Below are positions 1 to 9,511 of a stretch of DNA of 64,000 nucleotides, piece by piece. Made by a program: the position numbers and the translations under genes. Position 1 is the stretch's first letter, and every line of letters begins with the position of its first letter. The notes under the pieces were generated by a model. That model had not been told where the DNA came from, searched no databases, and saw only the letters and a list, made by a program, of their open reading frames with translations. The DNA comes from a virus, in IMG/VR virus record IMGVR_UViG_3300048035_000135, positions 1 to 64,000 of that record. One strand, 5' to 3'.

Positions 1-277
1 TGAGTTGGGAATTCGATTGTAAATACTTTACTAAACTTGCATCAACTGAATTATCCAATGAAAGATGATTCAATAATGATTTGTTATCATACACATAACA
101 TTCGTTGAAATCAAAGTTGAATTTTTCCAATGTGGTTGTATGGTTGTCTATATTGTTTAAGTTGATTAGAATCTCTCTATCACCCTCTATATCGTATATA
201 TACAACAAAGATAACCCATCATTATGTGGGTGTACAGATACACTCTCCCATATAGGGTGAACATATACCTTATCCAT
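1..277 (-). CDS. Hypothetical protein, 3' part beyond window
   Basis: An open frame of 92 codons runs from an ATG at 277 off the left edge of the window, so the C-terminus is missing. The start is supported by an AAGGAA ribosome binding site 8 bases upstream and by a TTTG/TATATTTG promoter at 315-346. The visible protein begins MDKVYVHPIWESVSV and is acidic and asparagine-rich, with no domain I recognise. It follows a 58-residue zinc-ribbon gene and, with its own promoter, may start an early or middle transcription unit extending left. Function unknown. Confidence 0.75.
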   Translation of the reverse strand, partial: MDKVYVHPIWESVSVHPHNDGLSLLYIYDIEGDREILINLNNIDNHTTTLEKFNFDFNECYVYDNKSLLNHLSLDNSVDASLVKYLQSNSQL

Positions 278-314
278 TGAGATATTTCCTTCTTTAAGAA
301 ATTCAATCATACAT

Positions 315-346
315 CAAATATACGAATTTATTTTGAGTTATCCAAA
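315..346 (-). promoter_or_regulatory. Bacteroidota-type promoter (early/middle class)
   Basis: On the minus strand TTTG (346-343) is followed by 20 bases and then TATATTTG (322-315), an exact match to the Bacteroidota -33/-7 consensus TTTG / TAnnTTTG. It lies 38 bases upstream of the ATG at 277. The spacer shares GnTAAnTCAAA with the promoters at 802-833 and 60525-60556. Confidence 0.75.
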
Positions 347-504
347 CAAACCTTACATTCTTTTTCTAAATATACTTTTGTGTTTTTACAAACTCCACAA
401 TCAGTAACCTTACCTGCCGTTTTTACGAATAGTAACATTTCATCTAAAATTGTGTTTATTTCTTTGACTGGATTTCCACCAAACATATTATCTAAACTAC
501 TCAT
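328..504 (-). CDS. Small zinc-ribbon-like protein, 58 aa
   Basis: A 58-codon frame starts at ATG 504, three bases after the stop of the upstream gene, and ends TAA at 328-330. The C-terminal half carries two CxxC knuckles (CGVC and CKVC) about 13 residues apart, the spacing of a small zinc ribbon. The N-terminal half is probably helical and starts MSSLDNMFGGNP. Tight spacing suggests translational coupling to the 91-residue gene upstream. Its last codons overlap the promoter at 315-346. It may bind nucleic acid or RNA polymerase, but I do not recognise the family. Confidence 0.7.
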   Translation of the reverse strand: MSSLDNMFGGNPVKEINTILDEMLLFVKTAGKVTDCGVCKNTKVYLEKECKVCLDNSK

Positions 505-507
505 ATC

Positions 508-783
508 TTAACTACAAAATAATTTAGTAGGAACTTCGATTCCTTTTTGTTTTTTGATTTGGTAGAAAACGTTGAAAAATGCTTTGTAAACTTTACCAGC
601 ATGTTCTAAGTAATCTGAATGTGGAGATTTCCACATCATCTGGCCACCACTCATATGGTGTTTATTAACAACTTTGATTTCATATCCTTTAAGGATTAAA
701 TCAACAATCTTTTTTTGAGCTGGAGTGAACTTAACACCCTCAATACTCTTTTCAAATTCTTTTACTTTATTCATATTATTCAT
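508..783 (-). CDS. Hypothetical protein, 91 aa
   Basis: This small lysine-rich protein starts at ATG 783, with another possible start three codons in (ATG AAT AAT ATG). The leader has only a weak ribosome binding site. It follows a Bacteroidota-like promoter at 802-833, which predicts a leader of about 13 bases. The sequence MNKVKEFEKSIEGVKFTPAQ looks helical, with a central HHMSGGQMMW segment. I do not recognise the family. It is followed at three bases by the 58-residue zinc-ribbon gene, so the two probably form one unit. Confidence 0.65.
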   Translation of the reverse strand: MNNMNKVKEFEKSIEGVKFTPAQKKIVDLILKGYEIKVVNKHHMSGGQMMWKSPHSDYLEHAGKVYKAFFNVFYQIKKQKGIEVPTKLFCS

Positions 784-801
784 TTCTCAATTATTACAGT
801 A

Positions 802-833
802 CTAATATACGAATAATATTTGAATTAACCAAA
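802..833 (-). promoter_or_regulatory. Bacteroidota-type promoter (early/middle class)
   Basis: On the minus strand TTTG (833-830) is followed by exactly 20 bases and TATATTAG (809-802). Spacing and spacer composition match the promoters at 315-346 and 60525-60556. It drives the 91-residue gene starting at 783. The -7 box has A instead of the last T of the TTT triplet. Confidence 0.65.
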
Positions 834-872
834 TTTTAATGTTAAGAAATTGTTAAGTTTTCAACAAAGTTA

Positions 873-950
873 TTAACAAATACCAATAATGAAGAATGTT
901 ACCATTAGTAGGATATATATGATTGTGCTAATATCTTTTTTTGGATTCAT
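873..950 (-). CDS. Possible single-span membrane peptide, 25 aa
   Basis: Four bases after the stop of the 210-residue gene an ATG (950) opens a 25-codon frame ending TAA at 873. The peptide has a short charged head (MNPKKD) and then a hydrophobic run able to span a membrane (IIYILLMVTFFIIGIC). There is no clear ribosome binding site, so expression would depend on coupling. It could be a small membrane effector or chance coding in AT-rich sequence. Confidence 0.35.
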   Translation of the reverse strand: MNPKKDISTIIYILLMVTFFIIGIC

Positions 951-954
951 AGTG

Positions 955-1587
955 TTATGGTTGATAGAATTCTAAATAATCAATGAACTTTGATTTTAAG
1001 GCTGGGTAATCCTCTGAAAGTAGTGCTATTGTTCGTTTATTGGTATCAAATACTCCAGATTCTATTATATTACCCATATCATCTTTAATATCGTATAGAT
1101 TACCAGTAATCTTCCATCTTATTTTTAATTTTTTGTAAAGTACATCTGATAATCCTTTATCAGTACCTATTTCACCAAATTTATCTTTGTTCAACTCAAT
1201 ACAAGTATCATCATATTTGTAAGCAACGTATCTAATAAAGAATCCGTTTTTTAAATCTTTTTCTTTAATCGGTTCTACAGATTTATTTGGAGTTTGAGTT
1301 TTTTTAACATCCACAGATTTAATTTCATCGTATATGAAATTTTTAGCGAAATCCATACCTTCTGAATTCTGAGTTCCGATGGTAGTTAAATCTACATATG
1401 GAATTAACTTTCTTGATTTTCCTTTTACAAAAGTAGATTTAGAAAATACTTCATCTGTAATGTATTTGTGGTATTGCCCTATATATTCAGTACCATCTAT
1501 GAACATCCATTCTTTACCCAATGTTACCAAACCACTATCAATTTGGTTTTTTGTGTAATATACTCTACGTCTTTTAAATTCACTCAT
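955..1587 (-). CDS. Putative virion-associated protein, 210 aa
   Basis: The start is placed at ATG 1587 (MSEFKRRRVYYT), not at an earlier in-frame codon. The A of the hub gene's TAA is shared with this ATG (TAATG), and GAGG sits 8 bases upstream. The N-terminal 60 residues (YYTKNQIDSGLVTLGKEWM then EYIGQYHKY) resemble a small domain I associate with structural-region proteins of marine T4-like phages, where the function is unknown. Its place as last gene of the tail operon suggests a baseplate or tail-tip part. No enzymatic motif is visible. Confidence 0.7.
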   Translation of the reverse strand: MSEFKRRRVYYTKNQIDSGLVTLGKEWMFIDGTEYIGQYHKYITDEVFSKSTFVKGKSRKLIPYVDLTTIGTQNSEGMDFAKNFIYDEIKSVDVKKTQTPNKSVEPIKEKDLKNGFFIRYVAYKYDDTCIELNKDKFGEIGTDKGLSDVLYKKLKIRWKITGNLYDIKDDMGNIIESGVFDTNKRTIALLSEDYPALKSKFIDYLEFYQP

Positions 1588-3566
1588 TACACTATCCTCA
1601 TTACAGTTTCCAATGAAGTTTCCCAACCACCTTGTCCATCAAAATTATGAGTTACACCTGTTATAGTAAAGAAACAATTATCTTTTTTAAATGGTTTAGG
1701 TAATCTATCAATAGTAATCGGTGCTAAGAATGGAATACCCCATATACCATCTATAGTAACACCAAGATTTAATGTATAAATCATTTCCCCATATCTACCA
1801 CCTTTTAAACCAGCATCTTTTTTACAATTCTGATTTATGTAGTTTCGCATAGCATTTTGATACGATTTGGTTTTTGGAGGGTCACATCCATCTTTACCCA
1901 TAGCCCAACGTTTTTCTTTTAACTTATCCATAGTTGCGCCAGCTTGTTGTTTTGAAATATCAATTGCCTTTCCAGATGGGGATGGTGGATATAACCCCCC
2001 ATTTGCTCCTGCGGGGTTTAATTTTAAAGTACCATCTTCTATTATTAGATGGCCGTTGGAAGTTCCCTTTTCTACACTTGTACGAGTAGCAGCTACTAAC
2101 ATATCAGAATCAAAATCACTATCTAAACTAACTGATTTAGTTATAGAACCCGCCCCCAATACTTTGAATGTATATGTACCTGATGTTGCGTTTGCTTTAG
2201 CATCATCAGAATTTGATACCATTCGTTTATTAGCAACCATCAACTCTATAGAACCTTCTTGATTATCTGGACTTAATACCTCACCATTTTTTGTTGGAAT
2301 TAATGATAATGAAATTAATCCACCTGTAACTGTTTCTAAATCTGAAAATAATGTATTTAGGAAATCTGATACTTTTACTGCTTTTTTGAAACCACCTACT
2401 CTTGGAGTATCCTTTTCTAAGCTTTCATAAGTATCAATAATATGTCTTATACTAATAGCTATTTTAGCGATTTCTCCTTTGAATTTATTACTAGAACTTT
2501 CATTTTCTAAGTTTTTCCCCCATCTAGAAAAGTTTGCTTCGTTTCCACCACCACCAAGTGATGGGTCTCCATATGCACCTTGCGGACCTGGTAAGAAAAA
2601 CTTATTAGGGTCAGCTGAACCAAAACCTACACCATCTGGATATTTCGAAATATCACCTGTTTCTGCGATAGAATATGTATTATCAGAACCTTTAATTTGT
2701 GCGTTCAAATACTGAATTAATGTATCTAAATTAGTGAACGCAATATAATTTTCAGTATCATTATACCATTTGGATTCTACAATCAATTCTGCTGCCCCAA
2801 ATAATCCATCTATATTAGCGACTTTACCACCACCTATCATTTTAGCACGTTTAAATCTTATTTTATTATCACCTAATTTACTAACATCAGATGCATCATC
2901 TTCAGAACCTAATCCGAATGCTTTTCTAAAACTATTTTCTAAGGATTCTAATAATTCTGGTGTTTTCTTTTCCCCTTCATCATCTGTTACCTCTTCAGCA
3001 GGAGTTCCCATTTCATCACCTGCCCATAATCCAGATGGAGACATACATTTAATTGTACAATCAAACGCACCATCATCTCCTAAACCAAAACTAAAATTAT
3101 ATACATTTGCTTTCACCGAACCCTTATTACATTTAGCACCAGTTCCACCTATCCAACCAAAATCAAATTGTATTTCAGCTCCAGGCCTCATATAAACTGA
3201 TTCGGCTAAATCTAAATCATCTTGTGTATAAACAGTGAATTGAGCTTCAATTTCATATATGTAAGAATCCGTATAATCTTGTGCTCCTTGATTTGATATA
3301 CTTACAGATTTCAATAATGGTTTGAATTTTTTTATACCATCTTCTGATGTGTATAAACTCTCAGGTGTACCACCATTAGTTCCATCACCCATCTTCATAC
3401 CAGGTATAGCCTCTATAATTGTTTTAGTATCACCAGTACCCTGCATTTTTATATAAGCATATTTTTCATAGTTCCAAGAAACACTTCGGTTTGCTATAGA
3501 ACCACTTCTCGCATTAAGCTCTTTAGCTAAATCATCAGGAAACGGCTTATCAAAGGATATACTCAT
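1587..3566 (-). CDS. Baseplate hub-like protein, 659 aa
   Basis: Probable central hub of the baseplate, the role of T4 gp27 and the gpD/VgrG N-terminal family. Residues about 95-180 read like a hub beta-barrel (SYIYEIEAQFTVYTQDDLDLA, then a FDFGW segment). The C-terminus ends FTITGVTHNF followed by GGWETSLETVMRIV, typical of tail-hub proteins. No lysozyme or peptidase domain is seen, unlike T4 gp5. The order tape measure, repeat protein, LysM protein, hub mirrors simple contractile tails. It overlaps the next gene by one base. The fold assignment rests on motifs and position. Confidence 0.65.
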   Translation of the reverse strand: MSISFDKPFPDDLAKELNARSGSIANRSVSWNYEKYAYIKMQGTGDTKTIIEAIPGMKMGDGTNGGTPESLYTSEDGIKKFKPLLKSVSISNQGAQDYTDSYIYEIEAQFTVYTQDDLDLAESVYMRPGAEIQFDFGWIGGTGAKCNKGSVKANVYNFSFGLGDDGAFDCTIKCMSPSGLWAGDEMGTPAEEVTDDEGEKKTPELLESLENSFRKAFGLGSEDDASDVSKLGDNKIRFKRAKMIGGGKVANIDGLFGAAELIVESKWYNDTENYIAFTNLDTLIQYLNAQIKGSDNTYSIAETGDISKYPDGVGFGSADPNKFFLPGPQGAYGDPSLGGGGNEANFSRWGKNLENESSSNKFKGEIAKIAISIRHIIDTYESLEKDTPRVGGFKKAVKVSDFLNTLFSDLETVTGGLISLSLIPTKNGEVLSPDNQEGSIELMVANKRMVSNSDDAKANATSGTYTFKVLGAGSITKSVSLDSDFDSDMLVAATRTSVEKGTSNGHLIIEDGTLKLNPAGANGGLYPPSPSGKAIDISKQQAGATMDKLKEKRWAMGKDGCDPPKTKSYQNAMRNYINQNCKKDAGLKGGRYGEMIYTLNLGVTIDGIWGIPFLAPITIDRLPKPFKKDNCFFTITGVTHNFDGQGGWETSLETVMRIV

Positions 3567-3578
3567 AACTTATTCTAT

Positions 3579-3878
3579 TTAATTGTTTAACTTTTCATAT
3601 TCATCTTGTATTTCTACAAATCTATGTGGTATTCTTAGTTGTGTTCCGATTGGAACTTCTAAATCACCTTTACCTAAATTATTAGCTCTAGCTAATATCC
3701 ACCACAATCTTGCATCTTCATAGTATTTGAAAGCAAGATTATCTAACCTATCACCTTGTATTGATATAATGTATATATCATTAGATGTTTTTTCCATCTT
3801 TGGATATCTGATAGTTTTTTTGTATCGTTTACCCTTTTCGGTTTTTAGTATTTCTATATCTTCGTATCTATTTGCCAT
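3579..3878 (-). CDS. LysM-domain baseplate protein (gp53-like), 99 aa
   Basis: Residues about 35-85 form a LysM-like module (GDRLDNLAFKYYEDARLWWIL, then ANNL and IPIGTQLRIP-type strands). Short LysM proteins next to the hub are a constant of contractile tails (T4 gp53, PBSX-type XkdP, Afp7), where they link hub and wedge rather than bind peptidoglycan. It lies 3 bases downstream of the 966-residue gene and 12 upstream of the hub gene. A catalytic role is unlikely because no enzymatic motif is present. Confidence 0.8.
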   Translation of the reverse strand: MANRYEDIEILKTEKGKRYKKTIRYPKMEKTSNDIYIISIQGDRLDNLAFKYYEDARLWWILARANNLGKGDLEVPIGTQLRIPHRFVEIQDEYEKLNN

Positions 3879-3881
3879 ATC

Positions 3882-6782
3882 TTACCCTAAAAAGTCATAT
3901 ACTTTATTTGAATATTTTGGTTTTTCGTTAGCTAATAATTTTAATCCTATACTTACATCAACACCCATCGATGCACCCATATCAATATCCCAAGGAACTT
4001 CATCTGAGTATGTATATGATAAACTATCAATAAAAGTTAATTGGTCAACATACATTGAACCTAAAGTGAAATCCATAAGGATACCCTGATATCCATTTGT
4101 ACCATATTTAGGCATTGTCATAGATGCTAACCTAGATAGTTTTTCATACAATGGTACTAATTCTGCTTTTGTAGTTGGATATACTTGAAAATTAAAACTT
4201 AAACTTCTTTCAAAAGTAGAATACTTAAATGCTGAATCTGCTCTACCATTATATTTTTGCCCATCCCAACTTGGTGAGAATGTTTCCGTTAATCCACTAA
4301 TAGTACCTCTGAATTGTAATCTAGAACCACCACCACGTAAATTAAATATCAATTTAACTAAATCATTTGCCTCATCTGCATCTATTGCGCCAGATTGTAT
4401 AGGGTCAGCTGCGTGTGATATTTCATAATCTGTTCTATCCGCCCCAACAATTCCAGGATTCTGAAATCCGAATTTGGCTTCTAATGAGTTATCTACATAT
4501 TTTGCTTTTTCTGCTCTACTCTTATCTTGTCCAGGTTCTAATAAATCTCTAAAATCGTTTATTTGGTCATCACCAACACACCTATCAGGTCGGTTTCCAT
4601 AAGCAACAGTTTCATAGGATTTTATAAGTTCACCACCATCAAATCTATGTAATGGGTGTGGTGAATCATTTGTATTGATTGTTATATCATCAAAGTTACT
4701 AACACTAACATCATCATATTTAGTGTAATTACCATCTTTTAGTTTTTTTCCTAACCCAAAGTTTTCGGCTTCATCGGCATCTAATGGTGTATCATCACCA
4801 TAAGTATTAAATTCATCACCACCAGCAGGCCCCGCGTTGAATGGACTACCAACTGGGGTGTACCATTGATAATGATTTGCTCTATTAGAAGCTTCTCTTT
4901 GTGATTGATTATCAAATGTATCAGTACCTCTAGTCGTAAGACCAGGACCCATAATATTGATACCATATAAAGAATTGAACCCACCTTTTGCATCAGTTTG
5001 AGTTACAAATGGAGTTCCAACTAATGTAGTTGGTAAAAATAAATCAGTTTTATACATTGTCTCTAATTTATCTTTTACGATATTTAGAGTATTATCTTGA
5101 TATTGGAATGTATCATCTACTAATGGTATTAGACCAGGTCGCTGTGCTTTTAATCCAACATGCTGTCCACCAATAGCCGCTAACATACCAGCAGGTGTCC
5201 ATACTTTACCAAATTTCTGAGAACGTTGCATTCCAAATTGTTTTGCCCCCCATAGAATACCTGGAACGGATGCGAACCAACTACCAATTCTAGCAACATC
5301 TATAAGTGCTCTAACAGTTGATGTAACAATACCACCTCTGATAGCACCTTCATCATAATTAAATCCACCTAATCCCCAAACTTGCGGTTCACCTTTTGAT
5401 ATTTTCTTTCGTTGGATACCTCTTAATATAAATGGTTGTCTAAATAATCCCAACCCTCTATTAAATGAATCTTCTTTTAAATTAAATTTAGAATATTGTT
5501 CATCTAAGAAAGATGGTGATTGTCTTTTGGCATGTCCCATACCAATTCCAAATCCTTCTTCACCTGAATTTATACCACCTGCATCATTATATGAACCACC
5601 ATATGTTTTACCTAATGTAAATGAATTATTGGTTATATCACCAAATAATGATGTTGTACCATCAAATACAGTATTATCAGGATTTACACCAATGAATTTA
5701 CTAGCCTCTACTCCACCAAATTTAGAATTAAATCCTAATGCATGTATATCTGTAAGATTATTTACTTCTTGGAATTCTTTACCTTCATTTTCTAATTTAC
5801 CACTAAATGTGAAATCAGTTGGTGTTGTTTCACCTTTTTGTCTATCACCTTGCGTTATTGGTGTTGGTGTTGTTTCACCCAATCCCTTTTCACCATTTGG
5901 TATGTTCATTGGTATGGGTGTTGTTTCACCCAATCCCTTTTCACCATTTGGTATGTTCATTGGTGTTGGTGTTGTTTCACCTAAGAACTTAGAACTTCTA
6001 TCCGATTCTACAGGTGTTGTTTCACCTAAGAACTTAGAACTTCTATCCGATTCTACAGGCGTTGTTTCACCTAAGAATTGAGTTGAGTTATTCATTTCAT
6101 TAGGAGTAGTTTCACCTAAAAACTTAGAACTTCTATCTGATTCATTGGGTGTTGTTTCACCTAAGAATTGTTCAGAATTATTCATTTCATTAGGAGTAGT
6201 TTCCCCTAAGAATTTCTCTGAGTTGTTCATTTCTGTAGGATTTGTTTCACCTAAGAATCTTTCTTCTAAACTCATTGGTTTAGGAGTAGTTTCCCCTAAG
6301 AATTGCTCTGAGTTGTTCATTTCGTTAGGAGTAGTCTCACCTAAGAAGTTTTCAGAGTTGTTCATTTCCTTTGGTGATGTTTCACCTTTGAACTTTTCTG
6401 AGTTATCCATTTGGGTTGGTGATGTTTCACCTTTGAATTTTTCAGATTGATTAACCAATGTTGGGTCTGTTTGCCCTAAATATCGTTCTTCTAAACTCAT
6501 TGGTTTAGGAGTTGTTTCACCTTTGAATTTTTCTGAATTATCCATAGGTTGAGGTGTTGTCTCACCTTTAAATTTTTCTGATTGATTTACTTTTTGTGGA
6601 TTTACACCTTCTTTATTAGTAGTAGTTTGAGAACGTGGAATCTTTGGCGCTGAATCTACCATAGAACTTAATGGTGTTTTATTTAAGTTCTTATTAACAT
6701 CAACTCTTTCTTTAGATACCAACGGGTCTTTCTTTGGCATTCTAAATTTTGATAAATCCGATTTTAAATCTTTAAGCGCCAT
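3882..6782 (-). CDS. Repeat-bearing baseplate / tube-initiator-like protein, 966 aa
   Basis: Starts at ATG 6782, overlapping the tape-measure stop as TAATG, with AAGAGGAA upstream. Residues about 65-325 are about 17 copies of a 15-residue unit with core KFLGETTP. Residues about 330-720 are glycine- and asparagine-rich. The last 200 residues (from about FRGTISGLTETFSPSW, through GRADSAFKYS and ERSLSFNFQVYP) resemble the conserved domain of proteins that cap the tail tube at the baseplate in myoviruses (positions of T4 gp48/gp54). The gene lies between tape measure and LysM protein, as expected. The repeat array is unusual for this role and its function is unknown. Confidence 0.65.
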   Translation of the reverse strand: MALKDLKSDLSKFRMPKKDPLVSKERVDVNKNLNKTPLSSMVDSAPKIPRSQTTTNKEGVNPQKVNQSEKFKGETTPQPMDNSEKFKGETTPKPMSLEERYLGQTDPTLVNQSEKFKGETSPTQMDNSEKFKGETSPKEMNNSENFLGETTPNEMNNSEQFLGETTPKPMSLEERFLGETNPTEMNNSEKFLGETTPNEMNNSEQFLGETTPNESDRSSKFLGETTPNEMNNSTQFLGETTPVESDRSSKFLGETTPVESDRSSKFLGETTPTPMNIPNGEKGLGETTPIPMNIPNGEKGLGETTPTPITQGDRQKGETTPTDFTFSGKLENEGKEFQEVNNLTDIHALGFNSKFGGVEASKFIGVNPDNTVFDGTTSLFGDITNNSFTLGKTYGGSYNDAGGINSGEEGFGIGMGHAKRQSPSFLDEQYSKFNLKEDSFNRGLGLFRQPFILRGIQRKKISKGEPQVWGLGGFNYDEGAIRGGIVTSTVRALIDVARIGSWFASVPGILWGAKQFGMQRSQKFGKVWTPAGMLAAIGGQHVGLKAQRPGLIPLVDDTFQYQDNTLNIVKDKLETMYKTDLFLPTTLVGTPFVTQTDAKGGFNSLYGINIMGPGLTTRGTDTFDNQSQREASNRANHYQWYTPVGSPFNAGPAGGDEFNTYGDDTPLDADEAENFGLGKKLKDGNYTKYDDVSVSNFDDITINTNDSPHPLHRFDGGELIKSYETVAYGNRPDRCVGDDQINDFRDLLEPGQDKSRAEKAKYVDNSLEAKFGFQNPGIVGADRTDYEISHAADPIQSGAIDADEANDLVKLIFNLRGGGSRLQFRGTISGLTETFSPSWDGQKYNGRADSAFKYSTFERSLSFNFQVYPTTKAELVPLYEKLSRLASMTMPKYGTNGYQGILMDFTLGSMYVDQLTFIDSLSYTYSDEVPWDIDMGASMGVDVSIGLKLLANEKPKYSNKVYDFLG
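5807..6590 (-). repeat. Tandem 45-bp coding repeats, about 17 units
   Basis: Tandem units of 45 bases encode the 15-residue repeat with core FLGETTP. Variants include NNSEKFLGETTPNEM, DRSSKFLGETTPVES and SLEERFLGETNPTEM; two units near 5870-5970 are lengthened to 17 residues (NIPNGEKGLGETTP). Neighbouring copies at 5970-6058 are almost identical in DNA, which points to recent unequal duplication. Confidence 0.9.
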
Positions 6783-9487
6783 TATGCCATTCCTCTTGTA
6801 CTTACGGCCTGTCTACTCTGTACTCTAGTAATTCGATGTACTGCTTTACCGTCAATGTTTAATACTATTGGTTGAGCTTGTAAATCACTTCTCAATCCTT
6901 TTATCTCATCTAATAATTCTGAATCAGAATCTCCACTATCATCACCACCGATTCCAAAGAAGTTTCCTAACCCTTCTAATGCGGGAGCTACAGCTGCTAA
7001 TCCCATCAATGCTCCGATGATTGGAATTGCCATCATTCCACTAAATGCCATAGTAGTTAATCCTGCACTTATAGACATTAACCCACCACCTAATGCATAT
7101 AATGGTGATACTAAACTTCCTAATCCAGTTAAAGAACTTGTAAGAATTGCTACGTGTGTAGCTACCTCTGCTAATCCTTCACCTGCTGCGGCAACTCCAG
7201 GCCCAATTGTTGATAGTTCTTTTATTTGGTCTATCACACCACCACCAAAGAATGATGCTATACCACCAACGGCTAACGCTGCTGAAAATGCAATCATACC
7301 AACTGATGCTGATAGTAGTGCTGGCCCTAACATCATCATTCCTAATACATTTTCTGGAGATATTGCTGTAAACATTGTTACAAATCCATCAGCTATAGCT
7401 CCAATAATAGGTGGAATCGCACTCATCACATTTACTACAATAGTACCAAATGCTTCTAATAATGGTGTTAGTAAAGATAATGCAAATGCGAATGGAATCA
7501 TAGCCACACCCAATGCCGCCATCAAACCAATTCCAATTAATACAAATAATGCTGTTGCTGGATTACCAAATGCCGCTAAACCTGCTGCTAATGCGGTGAA
7601 GTTTGTTGAAATTATCGGTCCTAAGCCGGGTATAGACATAAATAGTAAAAATGGTAATGCTAATAATCCTAATGCTAATGCCGGCCCTACCAACATCATT
7701 ACTAACGCACCAACCGCCGCTTGACTCATTGATTGTAAACCAGATGATAATCCCGTAAAGTTTTCTTCTAATGCTTTTAGTTTAATTTTACCCATAAACA
7801 ATAAAAATGGGATTGCTGGAAGTGCCATAACGAAAGCAGGTCCTGCTAATGCAACAACACCAACACCCGCCAATACTTTACCATCACCCATTTCTCTCAA
7901 ACCTTCGGCTAGTGATTTTAATCCACCACCAGAACCTTCAGCTGCTCCACCTACATCACCACCACCTTGATTTGTATTTGCAACATCTTGTGATACATCA
8001 CCGCCACCACCACCCATACCAAACATATTTTTAATACCGCCAGTAAATCCACCACCTTGCATAGCTGATAGAACTGAGTATTGTGCTATAAATCCGAGTA
8101 TCCCAGTGGTTGCTTCTTTAAGAAATCCTGGCATTCCACTCCAAGTTTCACCTAAGTAACCTATAGTTGAATCTACCCAATCAGGAGTAATTTGATTCGC
8201 AACAGCGTTTTGTTGAGTATAAACTTCTTGTAATTCTTTTTTAGTCATACCAACCATAGCAGCGTATTGTTGCATACCAAGAGGTCCTAACTCATTGAAA
8301 TCTTCTTGTGATATTAACATCTTTTCTATCGAGTGGCCAAATTCTTTGAGGTTCATTTCACCATTTTTATATGCCAATGCTTGAGCTCGGATACCATCTA
8401 CACCTTTAAACGCATCTTGTCCTAATTTTCCTGCTAACATAGCTCTGGCTTTTGCTTGAGCTTTCATAGAACCTTCTATATCTAACATATTATCAGCTAT
8501 AGATTCTAATTTTTCCATATTGAGGCCTTGCTTCCTCAATTCTATGTTTTGTTTAGCAAATGCTTCTAATGCTTCTTCAGATGCACCAACTAAATTCTCC
8601 ATATTACCCGCCATATCTTTCATAACGGCAGATGCGGCTATACCTTCTTTCTTAGCAAGTTCTTTTATGGTATCAGTCATCACACCAGCATCACCACTAG
8701 CGTTACTGAATATAGATTCTAACTGAACTGCGGATGCGGAATCGCCTGTAAGTTTTTGTAACTCTGCTATGTTTCCTATTAAATCTGCGGTTAACCCCCC
8801 AGCAGTACCATATATATCAACATACTCTTTTGCCGCAGTATTTAATTCTTCTTGAGAGAATCTCATATTCTGAATTTGTGCACCAATTGTTGCAGAAGTT
8901 ACTCTTCCTGCTTCATCAGCTGATAACCCTATTTCATATGTAAGTTCTGCTGCAAATCCTAATGTGTTTTTAAATCCTTCTTGTATTCCTTTGGTGACTG
9001 ATTCTAATAGAGCCAGAGAAGCACCTAATACAGTACCAGTTTTTAACATTTCACCTAAAGTACCTAAAGAACCATATAGATTATCTTTAGTTTTCTTTGT
9101 TGTTGCTTGAATCTGTTCTTCTGCCTTATTACGTTCAACAATTAAAGTTTGAACGCCTCTCATTCTTTCTAACTGTGCTAATAATTCTGAATTTATTTCA
9201 GTACCTGTTACGGCTTGTTCCTTTAGTAAATCAGCAATAGCTGTATCAATGGCTGTTAACGCATCTTTGGAGTTTGTTGTTTCTTTAATAGATTCAAGAT
9301 ATTTTTTTTGAATATCAAGACCTTTTTGGTTTAAGTTGTTGGATTTTGATGCACGTTCTTGAGCCGTTTTGGCAAACGATGTTAACTTTTGAGAAAGATT
9401 AACTTGCTCTTCTAACTTGGCAGTCTCTTTAGCTAAGTATTCAGCCCTTCGTTGTGCGTATTGTAATCTCTGTTTTTCAGAAGCCAT
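6782..9487 (-). CDS. Tail tape measure protein, 901 aa
   Basis: Sets tail length and fills the tube lumen before ejection. Residues 1-130 are a charged coiled coil (QRRAEYLAKETAKLEEQVN onward). Residues about 430-520 are glycine-rich. Residues about 540-850 hold several long alanine/glycine-rich hydrophobic segments (for example AVGALVMMLVGPALALGLLALPF), as expected for a protein that may insert into the host membrane. It follows the tail chaperone pair and a 78-residue gene and precedes the baseplate genes, the standard position. Confidence comes from size, composition and context together. Confidence 0.85.
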   Translation of the reverse strand: MASEKQRLQYAQRRAEYLAKETAKLEEQVNLSQKLTSFAKTAQERASKSNNLNQKGLDIQKKYLESIKETTNSKDALTAIDTAIADLLKEQAVTGTEINSELLAQLERMRGVQTLIVERNKAEEQIQATTKKTKDNLYGSLGTLGEMLKTGTVLGASLALLESVTKGIQEGFKNTLGFAAELTYEIGLSADEAGRVTSATIGAQIQNMRFSQEELNTAAKEYVDIYGTAGGLTADLIGNIAELQKLTGDSASAVQLESIFSNASGDAGVMTDTIKELAKKEGIAASAVMKDMAGNMENLVGASEEALEAFAKQNIELRKQGLNMEKLESIADNMLDIEGSMKAQAKARAMLAGKLGQDAFKGVDGIRAQALAYKNGEMNLKEFGHSIEKMLISQEDFNELGPLGMQQYAAMVGMTKKELQEVYTQQNAVANQITPDWVDSTIGYLGETWSGMPGFLKEATTGILGFIAQYSVLSAMQGGGFTGGIKNMFGMGGGGGDVSQDVANTNQGGGDVGGAAEGSGGGLKSLAEGLREMGDGKVLAGVGVVALAGPAFVMALPAIPFLLFMGKIKLKALEENFTGLSSGLQSMSQAAVGALVMMLVGPALALGLLALPFLLFMSIPGLGPIISTNFTALAAGLAAFGNPATALFVLIGIGLMAALGVAMIPFAFALSLLTPLLEAFGTIVVNVMSAIPPIIGAIADGFVTMFTAISPENVLGMMMLGPALLSASVGMIAFSAALAVGGIASFFGGGVIDQIKELSTIGPGVAAAGEGLAEVATHVAILTSSLTGLGSLVSPLYALGGGLMSISAGLTTMAFSGMMAIPIIGALMGLAAVAPALEGLGNFFGIGGDDSGDSDSELLDEIKGLRSDLQAQPIVLNIDGKAVHRITRVQSRQAVSTRGMA

Positions 9488-9511
9488 TTCGTTAAACCCT
9501 TAATATTGATA

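Noticed and set aside
1587-3566. Tail lysozyme domain in the hub, as in T4 gp5
   Set aside because: No lysozyme, transglycosylase or peptidase motif is visible in the 659 residues.
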